From positions 14,352,501 to 14,416,500 of the forward strand of contig OX327705.1 of assembly GCA_946807835.1 (NCBI GenBank): a DNA stretch of 64,000 nucleotides. Reading direction: 5' to 3'. The DNA comes from Ailanthus altissimus. Taxonomy: Eukaryota > Streptophyta > Magnoliopsida > Sapindales > Simaroubaceae. A program made the position numbers and the translations under genes. The stretch's first letter is position 1. Every line of letters begins with the position of its first letter. The notes beneath the pieces were generated by a model. The model had not been told where the DNA came from, ran no database searches, and saw nothing but the letters and a program-made list of their open reading frames with translations. Positions 43,900 to 56,779 of this stretch are shown in pieces.

Positions 43900-45728
43900 A
43901 TGGCCACTTCATCAATGTTCCGTTCTTTGATGATCTGCAGTCTTGTATTTGTTTTGGGAAGTGTTGCTCCCCTAGCTGAGGCTCGAGCTTTCTTCGTGTT
44001 TGGTGATTCACTTGTTGACAGCGGCAACAACAACTACCTTGCGACGACTGCCCGCGCAGACTCGCCGCCATATGGGATAGATTATCCTTCTCGTCGTGCC
44101 ACAGGCCGATTCTCTAATGGCCTTAACATCCCTGACATTATCAGTATGTTTCTAGTATTGTGTCTTATGAATTTCATATTAAACCAACACTCTGTTATCC
44201 AAGTCGTCAAAGTTCAGTGGTCAAATCCTTTACTATCTCAATGTTGTATCGCTCATTTCTGTAACTGAGTTTACGCACATATACATATATTAGGTTACTT
44301 AATCTAGCCATGTAATATTTCCAGGTCAGAAAATTGGCCAATCACAGCCCCCGTTGCCATACTTGAGTCCAGATCTCACGGGACAAAGGCTTCTTGTTGG
44401 TGCCAACTTTGCTTCAGCGGGAATAGGAATTCTCAATGACACTGGAATCCAATTTGTAAGCAAATCTTCACCTTGACTTCTCAATCTGCATCTCAAAAAT
44501 TAATTAATACAAATAAAACTAAGAAATTCTCTTGTTCTCTAACCTGAATCATGCTACATTGCAGCTAAACGTAATTAGAATGTTTAGACAACTGGATTAC
44601 TTCGAGCAATATCAACGTCGAGTAAGTGCTCTCATTGGAGCTCAGCAAACTCGCCGGCTTGTAAACCAAGCGCTTGTGCTCATGACTGTAGGCGGCAATG
44701 ATTTTGTGAATAATTACTATTTGGTGCCTAACTCTGCAAGATCTCGTCAATTTTCTCTGCCTGATTATGTTAAGTACCTCATCTCCGAGTACAGAAACTT
44801 ACTAATGGTAATTCGCTACCACTTTGCTAGCTACACTTTTTGCTATGCATGACATGTCACAGGAGCAATACCAAAAAATATGTATCACGAGTTTATTGAG
44901 GGCGTAGTTAATGTGCTTCCACAAGAGGAATGCTTGGCAACAGCATGCAGTTTTTGTGAATTGTATTTGACAAAATTAATGTAACTCAATCATAATTGTT
45001 GTTGGCTTTAAGTCGATTAATAAAATATTGTCGATTGACAATCAGTTTTTAAATTATATATGTAATTTAATGCTTTTAAGAACATTGTTGCTGTGAACAT
45101 ATGCATGCAGAGGCTATACAAACTGGGAGCACGTAGGGTTCTTGTAACGGGGACCGGGCCGATGGGTTGCGTGCCGGCAGAGCTTGCCATGCGGAGTACA
45201 AACGGTGGATGCTCAGCGGAACTGCAAAGAGCAGCCGCCTTGTACAACCCACAACTCGTTCAAATGCTGCAAGGACTGAACAGGAAAATCGGTAAAACCG
45301 TCTTTGTAGGCGCAAATACTCAACAAATGCACATGGATTTCATCAGTAACCCTCAAGCATATGGTATGCCTTCAGCTTTTCCATGCCTACCGGTTTATAA
45401 TAAGCAAAACATTTTAATGAAAATGAAACTGGGATTGCTTTGCTGAGATACATATTAACCAAAATAATTAACATTCATGCTGTGTTTGGCAGGATTTACA
45501 ACGTCAAGGATAGCATGTTGTGGGCAAGGACCAAACAATGGGCTAGGTCTATGCACAGTGTTATCAAATTTGTGCCCAAACCGTGACGTCTATGCATTCT
45601 GGGATCCATTCCATCCATCGGAAAAGGCAAACAGAATAATTGCTCAACAGATAATGAGCGGCTCCACCAAGTACATGACCCCGATGAATCTCAGCACTGC
45701 CATGGCTTTGGACTCAATCACCAATTGA
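43900..45728 (+). CDS. GDSL esterase/lipase, five exons, 368 residues
   Basis: Exons: 43,900-44,143; 44,325-44,455; 44,565-44,807; 45,111-45,363; 45,493-45,728. All introns are GT-AG and phases join without stops. Residues 1-28 form a signal peptide ending in an Ala-rich site, so the enzyme is probably secreted to the wall or cuticle. Block I is [17 protein letters not shown] with nucleophile Ser37. The block III-type motif GGND has Asn170. Block V DPFHP gives Asp328 and His331. Together these make a complete SGNH-hydrolase active site. Length and the five-exon layout are typical of plant GDSL lipases. The family hydrolyses acyl esters, including cuticular lipids, but the substrate cannot be told from sequence. 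It looks intact. A Tat LTR ends 360 bp upstream. Confidence 0.95.
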
Positions 45729-45830
45729 TTGACCTCCTATTAAGAATATTGCCCCTAAAATTATGTATTTATATTAATTTTATGAAATAAATAAAGTTAT
45801 AATTTCATATATGAAAGGTGTTCATAATTT
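45729..45830 (+). terminator. Probable 3' UTR and poly(A) region of the GDSL gene
   Basis: AAATAAATAAAG at about 45,786 provides overlapping AATAAA signals about 60 bp after the stop codon. Confidence 0.55.
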
Positions 45831-45977
45831 TATAACATAAATATTAAAAAAATTAAGTTTATTTATGTGACCATAATTTTAATATATAATTATTATATAC
45901 AAAAAGATTAAAGTTGTAAATAAATAATTTGTAATAAATTAATTAAAGTTTGAGATTTTTAACTAAATATTAATAGT

Positions 45978-47479
45978 GTGATCCACAGACATTGAGAATG
46001 TAATAGTTTTATCTAAATCACTAATAAAGTGACATTATGGTAGAGACACTTTATATAATATGATTATGTAAGATTGGGCTAAACGTGATTTAAATTCTTA
46101 ATAAAAAATACCATTGTTAATTAATAATTCAAAAAATGTTAATTGATGATCACATATAGATCAAACTTAATATTGAGTGATTATAAACTCTTTTATTTAT
46201 TACTATGTCATTTGAAATACTCATTATAATTTGTCTAAAAAACAGACTAAAAATTTGTATTTTTGTGGTACAGTGAGATAATCAACTGGGAATGTAATTT
46301 ACAGATATGAAATATATACCTTCCTAATGAAAGTTAAAAAGAATGTTTATTTAAGTGTTAGTTTTAAAACTGAACGGTTAAAATGTTCAATTTATAATAA
46401 GTTATAAAATAACTGTTCAGTGGTAAATTAATAATACTTAAGGATAAATAAATAATTAGAGAGGTAAAATAGTAATTTGATTTAACTCTAATTATAAACC
46501 ATCTACGGAGAGTTAAATTACATGTAGTGATTAAATTAATGGACTGTTCTAAAATTTTTAAGTAAACTAAGAGTGCAATTATAAATTTTCGGTGAAATAA
46601 CATTGGAATTAATAAATTAGATTAATTGATTAAAGGGTTTAATTAATTATTTAAAATTTATTGAAGCTTAAAATTATAGGTACATAGGTCTCCAATACCA
46701 CCTCTTAGTTTATTACAATGAACAATTAAAAGGATTTTATTTTATTACACCATTGTTATGTCCAAAATTCGTTTTCAAAATACGAATGTTTTTATAATTA
46801 GATAAAATTAATTAATTAAGAATTTAATAATTTTAGAGATAATATTTTATCCAAATATAATATTTAATTTGAGAAACTAAATAGATAAAAATTCAAGAAT
46901 AATTTATAAAATTATTAAAGAGATTTTTTTGGATAATTTTTGAAATTATTTAAAAGATTTTTTTCTCTTTGTAGTAAGGGAACAGGACCAACACAGAGGA
47001 ATTTCCTCTCTGTTGAACGTGTATCTCTCCTTAAAAAGAGGAGAGATTTTTCTCTAAATTTTTTTTATAAAAATAAATTTAAAAAAAAATTAATTTTGAT
47101 AAGATTTTAAAAAATCAAAATTGGAAGTTTTGTAACACTCACATTACATGTGAATCATGGTGAGTGGAACTTTCTATGGCTCACCTTTTTTATCTCCTTA
47201 GTTGAAAGGAGATAATTGTTTAAATAATTAATAAATGTTACTAATTAATTTATTCAATTAAATTAAAAGAGTTTTAGTTTAATTGAAGTATTATAAAAGG
47301 AAGAGATAGACTATTATAAAAGAATGAGATGAGAAAAGAAATATCATTCTCTCACTCAAAATACAAAAAAATACGTATTTTTTTAAGAAAAAAACTTAGA
47401 AGCGTACTCTACCATTCATTGTGATACAAGAGACTTGATTTTAAATTTTTTTTTTAAATAAAAAAATTAAGCGCAAATT
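45978..47479 (+). mobile_element. Degenerate LTR-like DNA
   Basis: The stretch contains text I associate with plant copia LTRs ('ttatgtccaaaattcgtttt' near 46,757; a gagagattttt-type tract; a run of 'tctctcactcaaaatac' near 47,350 that resembles a transcription-start region). No coding domains, exact ends or target duplication were identified. It is interrupted at about 47,480 by a different LTR. Confidence 0.35.
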
Positions 47480-48290
47480 TATTAGAGATTTGGTGATTCA
47501 ATAATCTTGTTACAACAAAACTTGTGAAGAATATCAAAGAAGAGAGTCACAAGAAGTCTAGAATATGTGGGGACACGTATGAAAAAATCTAGGACGTGTA
47601 GAACACGAAGAGAGAAGCACAATGAGACTTGAAGACTCAAAAAAAACGAGAAAGATGAGGACTGGTAGTCCAGGGCGTAGTGTTGTGGTGCTGAAAACCC
47701 GTGAATATAGCACTGTAGCGCTGACTAGCCAGCGCTACAATGCTAGATAGAATTCATACCAGTGCCAAAGCATCGAATGAGGGAAAGTTCATTTTGGTTC
47801 AGGGTTTCTGAGTTTTAGGAAGTTTTGGACTTTTAAAATATGTGAACTCTTATTCCAAATAGGATTATGGTTAATAAGCATGAAATAACTCTTATATAAA
47901 CTCTTGTAAATACTTTAGTTTGAAATCAATCATTAAAAGAGATTCTAAAGAGAAAAGAATTAGATTGACACTAAGTGCATGTGTGCGCTAGAGTACAACC
48001 ATTGTTCAAGTGTTTATTATTCGTGGGAGAGCAATGGTATACTTAACATTAGATCCTTTTGAGTGTTCTTAATTGTGCTTTCTTGTAAATTCTCTAGGAA
48101 GTTAATAAGAGATGCTAAAATCCTTGGATCTATCGTGGACGTAAATAATTGACCGAATTACGTAAGTGATTGTATTGTGCTCTTGATTATCTCATTTATA
48201 TTATTGCTATTTTTACTTGATATTTTGATTATTCCGTTGCGTATAAAAGTTAGAGTTTAAGATTGAACTTGATTAAAAAATTTTATTTAA
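47480..48290 (+). mobile_element. LTR of the same family as 8,690-9,480
   Basis: It begins 'tattagagatttggtgattc', aligned to TGTTAGAAATTAG of the 9.4-kb copy. Both continue with 'aagaatatcaa' and 'gagagtca', and later share 'gacactaagtgc'. It has a TATA-like 'cttatataaactcttg' near 47,890 and the R/U5 motif 'cgtggacgtaaataattgac' then 'cgaattacgtaa' near 48,135. The internal region is absent, so it is solo or truncated. Within U3 the text 'gtagcgctgactagccagcg' forms a GC-rich inverted cluster. Confidence 0.55.
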
Positions 48291-51200
48291 ACCTAATCTC
48301 ACCAAAAAACAAATGGCAATTCCTCTCATAGTTCTTGATTCTTTTATTTAAAATTATACACTCAAACCATATATTCATAAATATTCAATGAAAAATAAAA
48401 AATAAAAAGAAATTTTATGTAAAAAAATATTTTTAATTTAAAAATCCTTTCCTTCTATTCAACAATAAGTTTTCATTAATTTTGTTTTTTTTTTACTCTC
48501 TTCCTGAGTTTCATGTAATTGTGCAAATGCTGATGTTTAAATATATTTGTTTTTGAGTAAGCAATATATTCTACCATGCAATTTCAATTAGTCACACACA
48601 TCCTCTTTTTTATTATTATTAAAAAAGAAATAAAAATACATACATGATGTCAATGGAAATGGAACAGAGTTGAAATTGGAAGGATAAAAATGTCAAAATC
48701 AGAAAATTATGCCAAAGTCTATATTGTAGGGGATAAGCCAATTGAGAACAAAGTATAAATATTTATTTTTTAAAAATATTTGTTTCGTTTAAAAATTATT
48801 AATGCCTTTTAAATGATAATAAAAATTACTCATAAATGTAGTTAATAATCCCACGTGCTACACATTACCATAAACACTTCACACACCCATAAATTGGGTG
48901 GCAAAATTTCTTATATGGTTGGGGTGTTGTACGACATGCTCCAAATTCAAAGTAATTTGAGTTTTATTTTAGATAAATTCTTTTTTGGAAATGTCAGGTT
49001 TAGATCCAATAATTTAAATTTTAATTAAATTTGAGTTAGATTTTAAGATAAATTATTTTTTTTAAATTCGTTCCAAATAGTCAATTTAAAAATAAAATTA
49101 AAAAAATTTGTTGTATAAAAATTTACTTATTTATACAAATTAAAATTGACTACTTAAGATATAAAATTTACTTACATTATATTTTTTTTAAATTTAATTC
49201 TTATTCATATTTTTTATTTTTTTCTTTATTTTTTAATTATTTTTAATATTAAACACTTGCTTTCAATTAGAGTGAACTCATTTGTTAAAATAAAAAGATG
49301 AAGATAAATAAACAAAAAAGATAAATAATTTTATTACCATTCTTAATTTCTTAGTCATCACTCATCTAACTCAAAATTTCTTTTTTTTTTGTGTTACTGG
49401 TTTGCAAGAAATCTTAATAAAAACTTGATATTTTGATTACAAATAAAGTATAATGATTTGGATGTCAAAGTTCAAAGAAACTATTAATTTTTATAATTTT
49501 TGGATTGTAATTAATGTTATTAATTTTTAAAATTAATAACTGAAGACTTAAAGAATTGATGTAATTTATATTTTCATATGATGTTTACAATTTTTTTGTG
49601 TATATTATTATTATAGGTGAAAGATTAATTTACAAAATTAATCAGTACAAATAAAAAAATATTTAAAATTTTAAAAGAAAATCGTATATGAAATATTTAT
49701 GAGGATTCTTAACTCTAAACTCGAATTATATATACCAAATATAAGATGGGTATAGAGATTCTCACACAATTCGAATATAGGATGAGAATTGTAATCTCCA
49801 TTTCAATCTACCCTATTGCCATCCTTACCTATAAATTATAAGTAGAATTTTAATTTGTTACAAACTCTTCCGTAAAATAAATATAAAAAAAAAAACTATT
49901 TGTTCTTCAAACGTAATGCAAGATAGGTTTAATTTAGAAAATTTTATATTACAATGAAAAATAAAATATGATATATGAAGAGGACTACAAGCAAAGGTGG
50001 TGAGGACAAAAGACATAACATTAATGAGTTTCAACCACCATCACATTAATATAGCAAAGTAATACTATCAATAATCACATTCAATAGGTCTAAGATAGAT
50101 GAATGAATGTATTAATTATTTTCTGAAGGGACAAAAACAGTTCAACAAACTTCTAATTTTCCACAATAAAACAGCCATTGACTTTAACATAATAATAATA
50201 ATAACAATAAAAATAATAATAAAAGTTATTTTTCTTTTGGGTGGGCTAGTAAATACTCGCTCTGTCACAACTCACATGTGACATTTTTGTCCACTAAAAA
50301 AGTAACATTAATATCTTCTTTAATTTAATGTGTCAAAGAAAATTATCAATTTAATTTTTAAAATTTTATTAAATTACTTAATCAGATTTTATCTGTGATA
50401 CATATAACAAGATAAGATATGTAGATTTAAATCTTTTTTTAAAGCATTTCATGTAAGTTGCAATTTAATAAATATAAAGTTATACATAAGTAAAACTCAG
50501 TATGTAGACTCTTAATTTAAAGTCACTTGAGGGATACTTAATTTAAAATAAGGATAAGTTTAGGTTATTAAGCTAACGAAGAGATACAGTCTTAATAAAA
50601 TACTATTTGACCATTTAACTCATTTTTAAAATAAAATATGATAAATTTTTTATTGTAATTAGCCTCTAGTAAATATATAAGAGTTTTATTTAGAATAAAA
50701 TAATATGTTCATCATTTTTATTCATTAAATTTATTTTTTCTTTTTATAAAAACTCATTAAATTAATCATTTTTAAAGAAAAACAAATGGTCAAATAATGA
50801 GTCTAATCCTAATACTATAAATATCATTCATATTTACGTGAAAGAGTGTTTTTTTCCTTTGAAATTATTGGCAACCTTAGAACACAACCATGCACCATCT
50901 TATTTTTTATGCGCAAGAACAAAACATAGCATCTTGGCTTTTTCTTTTTTATTAAAATGCATTTTTCATACAACAACCTATTCAAGACCATTATTATGCA
51001 TTGTTTCATAACTCGTACACTCTATAGGTAAATCTCATAAAATCAAATACAAAGTTCTAGAGGTATGTTCCTCCTAACCCTCATAAATTTGAGTTTTGTA
51101 GCATAATCCTAACTTGCATCGCATACTACAACCTCATATAGGTTTTTTAATGTCTCTCACTATCTCTATGTACACCATATTCTCACATTTTGTTCGACCC

Positions 51201-51690
51201 ATTGTTTATTGTATAATCTCAACTCCCATACCTCTCAAAGCTAGTAACTAGATTTATCCATTTAACACCTTTCTCTCCTGTTAACATGAGCCAATTCACA
51301 ATATCGGTTGTTTAGACTCTAGGAGCTCTTTAAGAGTTATATGAGCTTTACTCGTGAACTCACAAAGGGTGAAGAGGTTAAGATTTAAGTTTTAAGCTCA
51401 AGTCGTACTGTCCTTACAACTTGCCATATAAGCATAGATCATTATAGCCAATAGCATTTTACCACATCACAATCTCCAAATATTGTACTAATATTTTTGT
51501 GACTCCACGGGGAGTTTGGCTAGGATTTTTTAATAGCAAATATTAAAAGAAAATGTGAAAAGTAAAGAAACATTATCGCTCACGAACAAGATGAGTCATC
51601 TCGCAATGGTGATGCAGAAACTAATATGCCCTTGAATTCAGAGGAAATCTAAGGAAATAAATAGACTATTGACACTAATTTGAAGACCAT
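48291..51690. other. Intergenic AT-rich DNA
   Basis: No recognisable genes. An (ATA/ATAA)n run lies at about 50,188-50,222. Short open frames at 50,099-50,281 and 51,009-50,824 have no motifs. Confidence 0.5.
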
Positions 51691-51699
51691 AAGCTTACT

Positions 51700-51960
51700 A
51701 TTCAAAGATGTCATGTAGAAAATCTTATGACAAAATTAGGAAGAGTTGCTTGAAGCCATCAATCCGATTAAAATAATAGAACAACTTATAATTGCAATAA
51801 CCAATCTAAATGTTGCCAAGGGCACTCTTGAGAAGGGGGCTCAAATGGCCTTAGGTAACCACGAGATGCCATAGGGCAAGGTAAAAGCCTTCTCCCAAAT
51901 TAGTATTATGGTAATGCTTACCTAAATAAGTTATAACCAACGTAGATATAGAGTAAATTC
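51700..51960 (+). pseudogene. Possible gag N-terminal fragment of a chromovirus-like gypsy element
   Basis: The translation around 51,740-51,900 ('ELLEAINPIK', then 'ITNLNVAKGTLEKGAQM') resembles the coiled coil just before the gag domain in elements related to the one at 31.3 kb. It is broken by stops and the resemblance is weak. Confidence 0.3.
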
Positions 51961-52559
51961 TTTTATTGTCATAACCGACTAAAATTCTAGATATGTTATA
52001 CCCCAAGGGCTATGATAAACCATTTTATAATTTGTTTAAATGAATTTTAGATGAATTTAATTGTGTTTGAATAATTACTTTGTGATGGATTTGTTGCAAT
52101 GTATTAAGGAATTAATTTTTTAACAATGTTATTTTTTACAATATTTTTAAATGAGGTTTAGATAGATTGTATATTTTAGTTTTTAAAATAGAATATGTAT
52201 TTTTTTATTATTAATAATCTATTTCTTAATTTAAGCTAATTTTGTTTATCAAATTAAAATAAAAATTGAATCTGGGTCGAATTTAGGTTATTCGCGAATT
52301 TGTATCAAACACTAGATTAATTGAATTTGTCTACTCCATTTAGAAAATTAATCAAGTTTGAATTTAAGATTTAGATTCGATTATGAAAATAAATTTAATT
52401 TTCTTTTATTTATTTCGTCACCCCTAATCGAGAGATATCGCCTTTTAAAAGTTTTTTTAGGTGGCCAACCAATTAGTCCTCAATAAGTATTCAATTATGC
52501 TTATTCTTTCTTCTAAAGTATTAATAAGGGAAATTTTGAATTTGGAAGAGTATGTGGAA

Positions 52560-52725
52560 AGATTCTACGCAGGATTTCACGAATCCATTCAAGAAGCAAG
52601 TGAAGATTGTTATTGCTACAATGGCATTGTATAATTATTTATATAAATCGATGAAACTGAGAATGAGTCAAATTATTGCATTAGTGAAGAGAAAATGGAC
52701 GTCATAACTCAAGAAGAGTATCACA
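52560..52725 (+). pseudogene. PIF/Harbinger-type transposase C-terminal fragment
   Basis: The frame 'NPFKKQVKIVIATMALYNYL' resembles the C-terminal end of plant Harbinger (DDE_Tnp_4 / HARBI1-like) proteins, usually 'R-x-Q-x-K-I-V-I-A-x-M-A-L-H-N-F-I-R'. The fragment is short and no terminal repeats were found. Confidence 0.45.
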
Positions 52726-52917
52726 ATAAAAATATTTACAGTGCTCAAAAGTATAGAAATTCTAAAAGATAGCATTGCCACATATTTAATGGGAGCATGA
52801 TATTATATTTATTTTTTATATGAATTATACAATTAATAAGATTTTAATTTCTATAAGTTAGGTTATATATACATATATATTCTAATTGAATCCCGTTGAG
52901 TTAATATATATATATAT

Positions 52918-53027
52918 GTGTGTGTGTAATTGCTTAAATGGTCTAGTGATAAAAGGTTTACATTACATTTTTTTTATTAAAGTAAAGGTCTCAAATTTGA
53001 TTCTCCTTTTTTAAAGTTAAAAAAAAA
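52918..53027 (+). mobile_element. tRNA-derived SINE, about 110 bp
   Basis: The head has an A-box-like stretch ('taaatggtctagtgataaaa', about 52,934) and a B-box-like stretch ('ggtctcaaatttgattctcc', about 52,987). The tail is A-rich (aaaaaaaag). It is flanked by near-identical repeats starting GTTAATATATATATATAT (52,900) and GTTAACATATATATATAT (53,028), which look like a target duplication, although the TA-rich text makes this less certain. Promoter boxes are worn. Confidence 0.5.
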
Positions 53028-53068
53028 GTTAACATATATATATATATATATAAATGAAAATTTGTGCA

Positions 53069-55366
53069 TGTTAGAGTTGGAACCTACGTTCCATCCTAAT
53101 TTTGTATGAATATTAATTATTTAATAGTTATATATATTTTGTATAAAATCGTTAATATTTTCATATAATATCAAGTTTGTTATTTTTCAAATATCGTAGA
53201 TATAAAAAATTTAGATCTGATCTAAAGGAGTTTATGTCAGCGCTAAAAGTTAGCATTCTAAGGATTAAAACCTTATTTAAAATAAGGATAAAGACCTGAG
53301 AATATACTAGTAATGATATAGTTGTAAGGAATTACAAATGATGGTAAGAAATATCATTATATAGTTTATTCTCGAAAATATCGTTTCTGGTCTATGGTTA
53401 CCGACACAGATAGATTGGTATTTCTCCTGGATTAGTGTGTTTCTTTATCTGGATTATCCATATAGTTAATCTTAGCATATCATAGGCTTAACGGAAGCTC
53501 ATATAAACATACATGTATTCAATAAGGACTGAATACTGAACAGGCTCACAAGAACCTCCAATAAACATCACATAGAACCGTCAATGGAGGTTCTTTTTTA
53601 GTCGAGTAGTATACGTAGTGCTTTGACCTAAGACCCACGGTGGACTTGTGAGTGATCCATCATGCTTTGATTTCATGCATGTCAGAGACCTTTCATGATC
53701 TGATCTCTAGGTGTCGTTGGATATGGTCCGATGCATATAGAGTTTGGTGTGCATAAATATGGAATCTGTTAACTCATATAGGTGAGTTGTATATCTTAAT
53801 GCTCTAAGATTAAATTTCAGGAAGTCTTGTGGCTATAAGCATTAGACACCAAAAAATAGTATTTTATAAAATTAAACAATATCGTAAAAGAGTTTGTAGA
53901 TATTATTTACGAAAATACAAATCTGAAGATAAGTTCATGGTTAAACATATAGAGATTTGACTATAATGATCTATATCTCTACTCTTCTAGAATATAAATG
54001 ACTGAATGATTATATGGATATGATTGACCTTAACTTGTATGGTTCAACATGTCATTCTATAAAATATGTAACGTGCATGTGGGGCATCATTCACAAACTT
54101 GTGAAAGAGTTCTATAAGATAAATAGATGCAAACTTAGGAAGACTCATAATATGAAGTGTATTTTTTTAGGTACTAGGTAGCGGACCGAATTAAACAGTT
54201 CAATCTAAAAGAAACAATTATTGTTAAGTTAATTAATTAATGAAAAGTGACATTTGCATGGCTTAGAATATTTAACACTTGGCATTATGCATGAAAAAGT
54301 AAGTGTGGGCCATCATTCACAAACTTGTGAAAGAGTTCTATAAGATAAATAAATGCAAACCTAGAAAGACTCATAATATGAAATGTATTTTTTTAAGTAC
54401 TAGGTAGCGGACCGAATTGAACAGTTCAATCTAAAAGAAACAACTATTGTTAAGTTAATTAATTAATGAAAAGTGACATTTGCATGGCTTAGAATATTTA
54501 ACACTTGGCATTATGCATGAAAAAGTAAGTGGATAATTAAATTTATGCATGAAAAAGTTAGTAAACACTTATGCATAAAAAAGTAAATGGACAAGTGTAT
54601 TATAATTAAACTAATTAATTAATAAGTGTTGTTAATTTTTATATTTGATAGACACTTGGCTTTATATAAAACACATATTCTTTAAAAAAAAATTTAAAAA
54701 ACACATTCAAATGAGATTTGCATAGTTTTCACTTAGTAGAAATTCATTTGGCCATAGGGTTCTTCATGAGATTAGAAAAATGAATTTGGTTTTTTTATTT
54801 TTCTCTCAATCAAAAAAGTGTGGAAAATTTTTCTTCATCAATAGCTAGACTTCATTCGGCAAGGTAAAAAGAGTTTATGAGATGAACAAAAGTCAAAATA
54901 ACATGTAAAGGTTTGCATGTTTTAGTCTTAAAATATTTGGCCAAGTGAGAAGTAAAATGAAGAAGAGTTTTTCATCTCTGTGTCATAGTCAACCATTAGA
55001 GAAAAAAATAGGCAAAAGTTGTTATTTTGTTCTTTCAAGAATTTGACCACATTTAGGGAGAAAGCAAGAGTTGCTTAAAGTAAATTTTGCATAAATTTAA
55101 GGCTTCTATTCTAGCGCCTTAAGCCCACATTATTAAGGATTAGAATTATTCATAAAGATGCTTCAAGGTGAATCTAAAAAAATTGAAACTACACCGATGA
55201 TCTTTAAAGGTATATTTCTATTAATGAAATAGACTTATATTCAGTGTGTGGTTGTTGAAATAAGAAATAGAATTTCATTCCCGCTATGCTATATATATAT
55301 GATATACATTGTATATTTCAATAACCACACCATTACATACAAGCATAATAAGTGCACTAGTTGCAA
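53069..55366 (+). repeat. 5' LTR of the copia element (about 2.3 kb)
   Basis: Starts TGTTAGAGTTGG and is followed by the primer site. It contains a tandem duplication not found in the 3' LTR. Confidence 0.75.
54079..54530 (+). repeat. 226-bp tandem duplication inside the 5' LTR
   Basis: Copy 1 is 54,079-54,304 and copy 2 is 54,305-54,530, from 'catcattcacaaacttgtga' to 'atgcatgaaaaagtaagt'. About 8 differences were counted. The 3' LTR has a single unit at about 60,050-60,355. Confidence 0.9.
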
Positions 55367-55369
55367 TAA

Positions 55370-55381
55370 TAGTATCAAAGC
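55370..55381 (+). promoter_or_regulatory. Primer-binding site of the copia element
   Basis: TAGTATCAAAGC, two changes from the initiator tRNA-Met site. Confidence 0.7.
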
Positions 55382-56779
55382 ATGTTTATGTGTTGTTCTA
55401 GGTAAATGAGATTGTTTTATGGTGTTTAAGATGCTCAGTAATAGCTGGAATTATATTTTCAAGTATTGAAAGTGCATAACCAAGTCACTATTTGAATTGG
55501 TGCTTGGTGGTACATGCATTTTACTGAAGTGTTCATAAGAATTGGATGAACATTGTGACAAATGCATGGTCAGGCGTTGTGACAGTAACTGCATTACACT
55601 ACAGCGTTGAAAGTACTGACCTTAGCATTGCAATGGTGGGAACTTAGAATCGCAGCACTTAAAGTATAATTAGTACTGCAGTGGTGACATCTTGGCACCA
55701 CAGCGCTGAAGGTACTAACCTTAGCACTGCAGTAATGGATATATTTCACTCCATTAACATTTTTAATTCTTGTGATATTTATTTAATGCACTAATATTAT
55801 TGTTGTATATAAATTGTGGTCATTTTTTTGTGTTGTTAATCATAATATGAGGCTTACTAGTAGGGGCTAGTTGTGCTTATGTAAAAATAATTGTTTGATT
55901 AAGAATAATATTCTCATAAGATGTAGATAGTGAAAAAATCTCTCTTAATTAGATTTAAAATGTATTTCATTTTGAGATAATATTGTGCATGGTCTGTCTT
56001 GTTAATATGATGTTAGACAAGTCACCTCGGTCTTTCTCAATATTACTAAAGCATGAGAAATTGGTCGGTATGATTTCGACTATACTGGTTAAACATAAGA
56101 TAATAAAAATATAAGCAAAAGTATTACTCATATTGCTAAAGTGTGAAGGTAGTATTAGTAACTTATATTTAATTATTGACAAGTTAATATGTAACACATT
56201 TACTTAATATTGTTAAAGTGTGAGGATAATGTATGTTTAGGTTCAAGGGTGAGAGTTGCACAAGATGTAATTGACAAAAGTTATCTATCTTTTGGGTTTT
56301 ACAAAAGCCAATATTGCTAAAGCATAAGGCTTGAGTAGAATGCCTATTAGATATACTTCTCACTATAAAGTTTAAAGTGTTTAAATTTTGGTTTTCTTGT
56401 TTGAGAAATTAAAGGGAATATGTAAAGCAGTGTGATGATTTCTTTAGATTGAAAACATATACTAGCTATATCCATGATCTAAAACGTTATTAATTAGTAA
56501 TAAGAAAAATGTTCTGTAAAATATCTTCTCTCTTGTCTTATGGAGATAAGATAAGATAAGTATGAGATATCTATAGATACACATATTAAATGCACACCAA
56601 ATATGGGGTGCCAAAAAATAATTTTGACTGACTTATGAATTTCAAAATTATTCTAAATTCGAAATAGCTTGGATTTATTATTGCTCAGATAATGCCAAGA
56701 AATGTTTTTGATAATGCCTTTTTGGAAGAGATCAAAAGTTATTAGAAATGTATAGATGATGATTTTAGAGTCAAACATA

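Noticed and set aside
52930..53010. Functional tRNA gene
   Set aside because: A/B-box-like text is present, but no cloverleaf with a plausible acceptor stem and anticodon arm can be drawn. A SINE head fits better.
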